NCBI RefSeq assembly: GCF_001441535.1 | Contig: NZ_LMAU01000002.1 | Coordinates: 434,001 to 498,000 of the forward strand | Direction of reading: 5' to 3' | DNA: 64,000 bases | Source of the DNA: Tsuneonella troitsensis | Lineage (GTDB): Bacteria > Pseudomonadota > Alphaproteobacteria > Sphingomonadales > Sphingomonadaceae | Shown here: positions 59,827-64,000 of the stretch, one piece after another | How positions within the stretch are numbered: the first letter of the stretch is position 1 | Layout of the letters: each line of letters begins with the position of its first letter | Notes under the pieces: generated by a model | The model's database searches: none | What the model saw: the letters and a program-made list of their open reading frames with translations, nothing else | Told to the model about the DNA's origin: nothing | Program-made: the position numbers and the translations under genes

Positions 59827-60534
59827 CTAGAGCGGGTTCCCGCCGCCGAAGACGCCGATGATCAGCGGATCGCGGGTGCCGCGGGGATCGCGGCGGATCG
59901 TCTCTTCCTCGAAGCCGATCTGGTCCCAGATCACGTTTTCGACCGTACCGGCGAACGTGCGTGCGACCCCGCCGACGTCGATCCCGGTCAGGCCGGCGAG
60001 AACTTCGCCGACCAGCGGGTCGCTCGCCACGCGCAGGCCCTGCCCGATTTCCGGGACCATCGCGTCGAGCAGGCGGACGCCCATCTCCTGGCGCAGGTAG
60101 CTGGTCGCCGAGCGCGGGCCGCCGCGAACCAGATCGACCGCGTTCTCGAAGCCGACGATGCGGATCGTGTCGGCCACGATCGGTGCGGCCCGCTGGGTCG
60201 CGTCGTATGCGACCGGTGCGAGCGCATCCGCGAGCCGGTCCTTGAACAGGGCCGACGTGAGGATGCGGTTCATGACGCCGCCCCGCGCGCCCAGCAACGT
60301 GTCGAAGCCGAGCGAAGCGACCTGCTGGTCCCAGAAGCCGCCCGGGGCGGTCATCCGCTCGAACGCGCGCGAACTCGAAAGGAACAACAGGCGGGCGATC
60401 GCATCGGTGAAGCTGAAGCCGCCATAGGGTCCCGCGCAGGCCGGGAGGACGAGCGCACCGCTCGCCACGCCCAGCCCGGCGATGAAGCCGCGGCGGTGAA
60501 ATTTCGTCGGGGTATCGGTGATCAAATCGGTCAT
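59827..60534 (-). CDS. DUF4197 lipoprotein-like protein
   Basis: The 235-residue protein matches DUF4197: [29 protein letters not shown]-type repeats and [18 protein letters not shown] are typical (this family is usually annotated as DUF4197 domain-containing). The N-terminus has [20 protein letters not shown], a twin-arginine-like signal with a possible lipobox cysteine (LPAC). The start ATG at 60534 follows AAGGACTTCCAGA. The long frame continuing upstream to 62673 is a shadow of priA. The function is unknown; location is probably periplasmic. Confidence 0.85.
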   Translation of the reverse strand: MTDLITDTPTKFHRRGFIAGLGVASGALVLPACAGPYGGFSFTDAIARLLFLSSSRAFERMTAPGGFWDQQVASLGFDTLLGARGGVMNRILTSALFKDRLADALAPVAYDATQRAAPIVADTIRIVGFENAVDLVRGGPRSATSYLRQEMGVRLLDAMVPEIGQGLRVASDPLVGEVLAGLTGIDVGGVARTFAGTVENVIWDQIGFEEETIRRDPRGTRDPLIIGVFGGGNPL

Positions 60535-60591
60535 TCTGGAAGTCCTTGCCTTGCCGCTCCACCCCGGCGACGCCCATATGGGCATGAACAC

Positions 60592-62757
60592 ATGAACCGC
60601 GCCCGACTTGTCATATTCAACGCCGCGCTCGGCCCGCTCGACTACCGCGTTCCGGAAGGGATGCACGTCGAGCCCGGGTCGGTCGTCGTCGCGCCGCTCG
60701 GCCCTCGCCAGATCGTCGGGATCGTCTGGGAGGCTGAACGGCTCCCCGCGAGCGAGGTTCCGGAGGCCAAGCTGCGCCCCTTGGCAAGTGTTCTGCCGGT
60801 CCCTCCGCTCAAGGCCGAGTTGCGCCGCCTGATCGAGTGGACCGCCGACTACTATTGCGCGCCGCTCGCGGCCGTGGCGCGGATGGTGCTGGCAAGCGGC
60901 GGCGCGCTGCGCGGTCCGGCCACGATGACCGAATATCGCCTGTCCGGAGGTGCGCCCGAACGACTCACCCCGCAGCGCCTGGCGGCGATCGAAGCGCTGG
61001 AAGGCGAGCAGGCGACCATCCGCGAACTCGCGGGAATCGCGGGGGTCAGCGAAGGCGTCTTGCGCGGACTCGTCAATCAGGGGGTGCTGGAGCCGGTTCT
61101 TGTCGATTGCGACAGGCCCTACCCCTCCGCGCGTGCAGATTTTTCCGTCCCGGTGCTGAATTCTGCACAGTCGGAAGCGTCGAAACACATCATTTCGGCG
61201 GTCGAGGAAGGGCAATTCGCGCCCTTCCTGCTCGACGGGGTGACCGGCTCGGGCAAGACCGAAGTCTATCTCGAGGCGGTCGCCAAATCGCTCGAAATGG
61301 ATCGCCAGACGCTTGTTCTGCTGCCGGAAATCGCCCTTACGGAAGCCTTCCTGCGCCGGTTCGAGGATCGCTTCGGAACCCCGCCGGTCGTGTGGCATTC
61401 GTCGCTCAAATCCACCGAGCGTCGCCGCGCCTGGCGCGCCATCGCTGCCGGCGAAGCGCAGGTCGTCGTCGGCGCCCGCTCGGCGCTTTTCCTGCCGTTC
61501 GCCGCACTCGGTTTGATCGTGGTCGACGAGGCGCACGAGGTCAGTTTCAAGCAGGACGACGGGGTGCGCTACAACGCGCGCGATGTAGCGGTAATGCGCG
61601 CCCGGTTCGAAGGAATTCCGGTCGTGCTGGCCAGTGCGACGCCCGCGATCGAAAGCCTGCAAATGGCCGAAAGCGGGGTGTACGAACGCCTCGTGCTCGA
61701 CGACCGCTACGGCGGCGCTCGGCTCCCTACGATCGATACGATCGACCTGACCGCGGAGCCGCCCGCACGCGGTCGCTGGCTCGCCCCGCGGCTGGTGGCC
61801 GGGATGGAGGAACGGCTGGCGCGAGGAGAACAGTCGCTCCTGTTCCTCAACCGCCGCGGCTATGCCCCGCTGACGCTGTGCCGGAACTGCGGTTTCCGCT
61901 TCCAGTGCCCCAATTGCAGTGCGTGGCTCGTCGAGCATCGCCTTTCGCGGCGGCTGGCCTGTCACCACTGCGGCCACGAAACGCCCCCGCCGCCCGCCTG
62001 TCCGGAATGCGGCGAACTCGACTGCCTCGTCGCTTGCGGTCCCGGGGTCGAACGGATCGCCGACGAGGTCGCCGAGATCCTCCCCGAAGCGCGGATCGCG
62101 GTCGTCACCAGCGACACGATCAACACGCCCGAGAAGGCCGCCGATTTCGTCGCCCGGGCCGAAGCCGGGGCGATCGACGTGATCGTGGGCACGCAACTCG
62201 TCACCAAGGGGTTCCATTTTCCCGAACTTACCCTCGTCGGCGTGGTCGATGCGGACCTCGGTCTCGAGGGCGGAGACTTGCGTGCGGCCGAGCGGACCTA
62301 TCAGCAAGTTGCGCAAGTAGCGGGTCGCGCAGGACGCGGCTCGAAGCCGGGTGAAGTGCTGATCCAAACCCGGCATCCGACCGCATCGGTCATTGCCGCG
62401 CTCGCCGCAGGAGACCGGGATGCCTTTTACGAAGCCGAGACCGAGGCACGTCGCCATGCCGGCGCGCCTCCTTTCGGGCGCTGGGCAGCCATCATCGTGT
62501 CCAGCGAGGACGAGGCCGAGGCCCGCGAGGCCGCCAACCGCATCGGCGATTCTCGGCCGCGGGTGGACGATGTGGCCATCCTCGGCCCGGCGCCCGCACC
62601 CCTTGCCCTGCTGCGCGGCCGATACCGCTATCGCCTGTTGCTCAACGCTCGCCGCACGGCGCAGGTACAGCACGTGATCCGCGACTGGCTCGCCCCGCTG
62701 CGCTTCGCGCCGGGGGTGCGCGTTTCGATCGACATCGACCCGTACAGCTTTGTTTGA
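60592..62757 (+). CDS. priA: Primosomal protein N' (replication restart helicase PriA)
   Basis: The 721-residue helicase restarts stalled replication forks. The N-terminal 3'-DNA-binding domain (ALGPLDYRVPEGMHVEPGSV), Walker A LDGVTGSGKTEVYLEAV, DEAH box LIVVDEAHEVSFKQ, SATPAIESLQ, and eight zinc-binding cysteines from LCRNCGFRFQCPNCSAW to CPECGELDCL are all present, as are the C-terminal VAQVAGRAGRGSKPGEVLIQ motifs. The start ATG at 60592 is used because it gives the normal N-terminus; the frame is open upstream to 59824. It is divergent from the DUF4197 gene. Confidence 0.97.
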   Translation: MNRARLVIFNAALGPLDYRVPEGMHVEPGSVVVAPLGPRQIVGIVWEAERLPASEVPEAKLRPLASVLPVPPLKAELRRLIEWTADYYCAPLAAVARMVLASGGALRGPATMTEYRLSGGAPERLTPQRLAAIEALEGEQATIRELAGIAGVSEGVLRGLVNQGVLEPVLVDCDRPYPSARADFSVPVLNSAQSEASKHIISAVEEGQFAPFLLDGVTGSGKTEVYLEAVAKSLEMDRQTLVLLPEIALTEAFLRRFEDRFGTPPVVWHSSLKSTERRRAWRAIAAGEAQVVVGARSALFLPFAALGLIVVDEAHEVSFKQDDGVRYNARDVAVMRARFEGIPVVLASATPAIESLQMAESGVYERLVLDDRYGGARLPTIDTIDLTAEPPARGRWLAPRLVAGMEERLARGEQSLLFLNRRGYAPLTLCRNCGFRFQCPNCSAWLVEHRLSRRLACHHCGHETPPPPACPECGELDCLVACGPGVERIADEVAEILPEARIAVVTSDTINTPEKAADFVARAEAGAIDVIVGTQLVTKGFHFPELTLVGVVDADLGLEGGDLRAAERTYQQVAQVAGRAGRGSKPGEVLIQTRHPTASVIAALAAGDRDAFYEAETEARRHAGAPPFGRWAAIIVSSEDEAEAREAANRIGDSRPRVDDVAILGPAPAPLALLRGRYRYRLLLNARRTAQVQHVIRDWLAPLRFAPGVRVSIDIDPYSFV

Positions 62758-62825
62758 GGTCGGCCTCCAGTTGCGCTAGCAATTGCCCTTGGCTCGCGCA
62801 GAAGCCTGCTGGGGGACTTCGATAC

Positions 62826-64000
62826 ATGTTCAAGTTGAAGGTTTTACTGGCGGCCACCGCCGCCGTGCTCGGTGCGCCGGCCATCGCCGCGGATTGGCAT
62901 CTCGCCAAAACCGAAAACTTTACGATCTATTCGGAAGATACGCGCGAGGCCACGGTCGAGTTCGCCCACGAGTTGGAGCGTCTGGACGAAGCGCTGAGAA
63001 TCATCAGCGGGATCGGGCCCGCAAAGGAAGACACTCCTGAATCGATCAAGGTCACCGTATTCCGCTTCGGCGAGACGAGCGACATGGCCGCCCTTGCCGG
63101 AGCCGCAGGCAGCGGGATCGGTGGTTTCTTCATTCCGCGCGCTTCGGGCGCCGTCGCGTTCGTTCCCATGAAGCGAAACGTCCGCCGCGAGCGCGGATTT
63201 CAGACTGCGTACGATTCGAATCTGGACCTCGATCCCAAGGCGACGTTGATGCACGAGTACGTGCACTACTTCATGTATCAGCACGCCGATGCCCCTTATC
63301 CGCTGTGGTACAGTGAAGGCTTCGCCGAGCTTTTTTCGAACGTGCAATTCAACGACGATCATTTTGTGATTGGCGAGGTTCCGCCGTGGCGTAGTCCGGC
63401 GTTGGCAACGATAAAGGTCGATCTCGAAAAAACCTTCGATCCTTCTGCCAAAGCCGATCGCGATAGCGTCGGCCGAATCTACGGCCACGGCTGGCTGATC
63501 GCCAGCCATCTCAATTTGAAGCCCGAGCGACGCGGTCAGATTACTAAATATATGAGCGGAATAGCCGATGGGAAACCGCCGATGGAGTCCGCCCGGCTGG
63601 CATTCGGCGACCTCGACACGCTTACTGCAGAGCTCGAGGCTTTCCGCAAGGGCCGGGCCTTCCTGCTCAAAGTGCCCTATCTCGAGCGTAAAGAGCCAGA
63701 GGTAGAAGTCAGCGTGTTGGCGCCTGACGAAGCTGCGAGAATGCAGATCATGATCCCCGCCAAGCGTGGTGTTGACGAAGAAGAAGCCAAAAAGCTGGTC
63801 GGCACCGCTCGCACTCTAACCGAGCGTTACCCCAACAGCGCCGCTTTTCTTCTGACGGCAACCGAGGCAGAGTTCGACGCTCGCAACTTCGATGGTGCGG
63901 AAAAGCTTGCCGACCGCGTCCTTGCGATCGATCCCAAGTCGGTCGATGCCGCGATCTACCGCGCGCAGGTCGACCTCATGCGCTCACGGGAAGATCCGTC
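62826..64000 (+). CDS. Exported HExxH metallopeptidase-like protein with C-terminal repeats, truncated by window end
   Basis: From ATG 62826 the frame stays open to the window edge (391 codons seen). The N-terminus is a signal peptide (KVLLAATAAVLGAPAIAA). A DUF1570-like zinc peptidase core follows with LMHEYVHYF (HExxH at 143-147) and the third-ligand-type WYSEGFAELFS (E at 164). After about residue 300 the sequence (TARTLTERYPNSAAFLLTAT, GAEKLADRVLAIDPKSVDA) looks like tetratricopeptide repeats. It is locally more A/T-rich than priA. Substrate and role are unknown. Confidence 0.8.
   Translation, partial: MFKLKVLLAATAAVLGAPAIAADWHLAKTENFTIYSEDTREATVEFAHELERLDEALRIISGIGPAKEDTPESIKVTVFRFGETSDMAALAGAAGSGIGGFFIPRASGAVAFVPMKRNVRRERGFQTAYDSNLDLDPKATLMHEYVHYFMYQHADAPYPLWYSEGFAELFSNVQFNDDHFVIGEVPPWRSPALATIKVDLEKTFDPSAKADRDSVGRIYGHGWLIASHLNLKPERRGQITKYMSGIADGKPPMESARLAFGDLDTLTAELEAFRKGRAFLLKVPYLERKEPEVEVSVLAPDEAARMQIMIPAKRGVDEEEAKKLVGTARTLTERYPNSAAFLLTATEAEFDARNFDGAEKLADRVLAIDPKSVDAAIYRAQVDLMRSREDP

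Noticed and set aside
59827-62673. 948-residue minus-strand frame
   Set aside because: Only the last 235 residues (DUF4197) are real; the rest is antisense to priA and has no homology.
1-64000. tRNA or rRNA genes, CRISPR arrays, insertion sequences, integrases or prophage
   Set aside because: Looked for cloverleaf 3' ends, regularly spaced repeats, transposase motifs and phage structural genes; none seen by eye.

Overview
The window reads as one contiguous chromosomal segment of a high-GC alphaproteobacterium, most likely order Sphingomonadales and probably an Erythrobacter/Altererythrobacter-type genome. The reasons are: hemA of the C4 (Shemin) pathway; a Ros/MucR-type regulator; an alphaproteobacterial Fur without Cys pairs; CobT of the aerobic cobaltochelatase; class II DAHP synthase; the two-gene EgtB/EgtD ergothioneine route; the carboxyspermidine polyamine route; and the gene orders tsaB-rimI-...-fur-...-miaB-phoH-ybeY-corC, mutY/DUF721/dsbA/smc and rpmF-plsX-fabH-ihfA-merR. 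Family placement is inference from gene content. There are no tRNA or rRNA genes, insertion sequences, integrases or CRISPR arrays. Genes are packed tightly: many neighbours overlap as ATGA, GTGA or TGATG, and no gene-free stretch exceeds 300 bases. The longest are about 214 bp (rpmF/MAPEG) and 183 bp (upstream of the ornithine/lysine decarboxylase).

Layout. 0-6.8 kb: 5' end of dprA, plsY, then divergent murI, hemA, a PAS-GGDEF-EAL-PilZ c-di-GMP protein, a nitroreductase and a metallo-beta-lactamase-like protein. 6.8-10.9 kb (minus): a polyamine cluster made of carboxy(nor)spermidine dehydrogenase, a small DUF486 membrane protein, carboxy(nor)spermidine decarboxylase and an ornithine/lysine decarboxylase with a structured leader. 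11-12.9 kb: threonine dehydratase and two tandem MAPEG proteins. 12.9-17.7 kb (minus): trxB, a tyrosine phosphatase, a membrane retropepsin, egtD and egtB. 17.9-23.3 kb: quinone oxidoreductase, class II DAHP synthase, M16 protease. 23.4-31.5 kb (plus): nfuA, a RutE-type nitroreductase, tsaB, rimI, mucR, fur, plsC, miaB, phoH, ybeY and a CorC-like CBS protein. 31.5-39.5 kb: LysR, EcsC-family and AraC proteins, cyclophilin, mgtE, DUF1489, and an operon of serine hydrolase, nudC and a FrnE-like DsbA.

39.6-47.3 kb: a small membrane protein, mutY divergent from a DUF721 gene, two DsbA-family proteins (one a lipoprotein), smc, and an Amj-type lipid II flippase. 47.3-50.3 kb (minus): rpmF-plsX-fabH-ihfA-merR. 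50.5-54.1 kb: MAPEG, GNAT, MBL hydrolase and J-domain genes, then an S24 (LexA/CI-like) repressor divergent from two small unknown genes across twin palindromic operators. 54.1-60.5 kb (minus): D-2-hydroxyacid dehydrogenase, cysS, an inverted-repeat element, nitroreductase, cobT, transaldolase and a DUF4197 lipoprotein. 60.6-64 kb: priA and a truncated HExxH metallopeptidase.

Functionally this is mostly core metabolism: phospholipid initiation (plsY, plsX, plsC), cell wall precursors (murI, amj), heme and cobalamin, tRNA modification (tsaB, miaB), ribosome maturation and components (ybeY, rimI, rpmF), redox and thiol maintenance (trxB, egtBD, dsbA family, nitroreductases, nfuA) and DNA maintenance (dprA, mutY, smc, ihfA, priA). 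The least explained parts are the S24/twin-operator unit, the DUF486 gene inside the polyamine operon, the decarboxylase leader, and a recurring promoter layout that places the -10 box 6-8 nt before the start codon of genes with no Shine-Dalgarno sequence.
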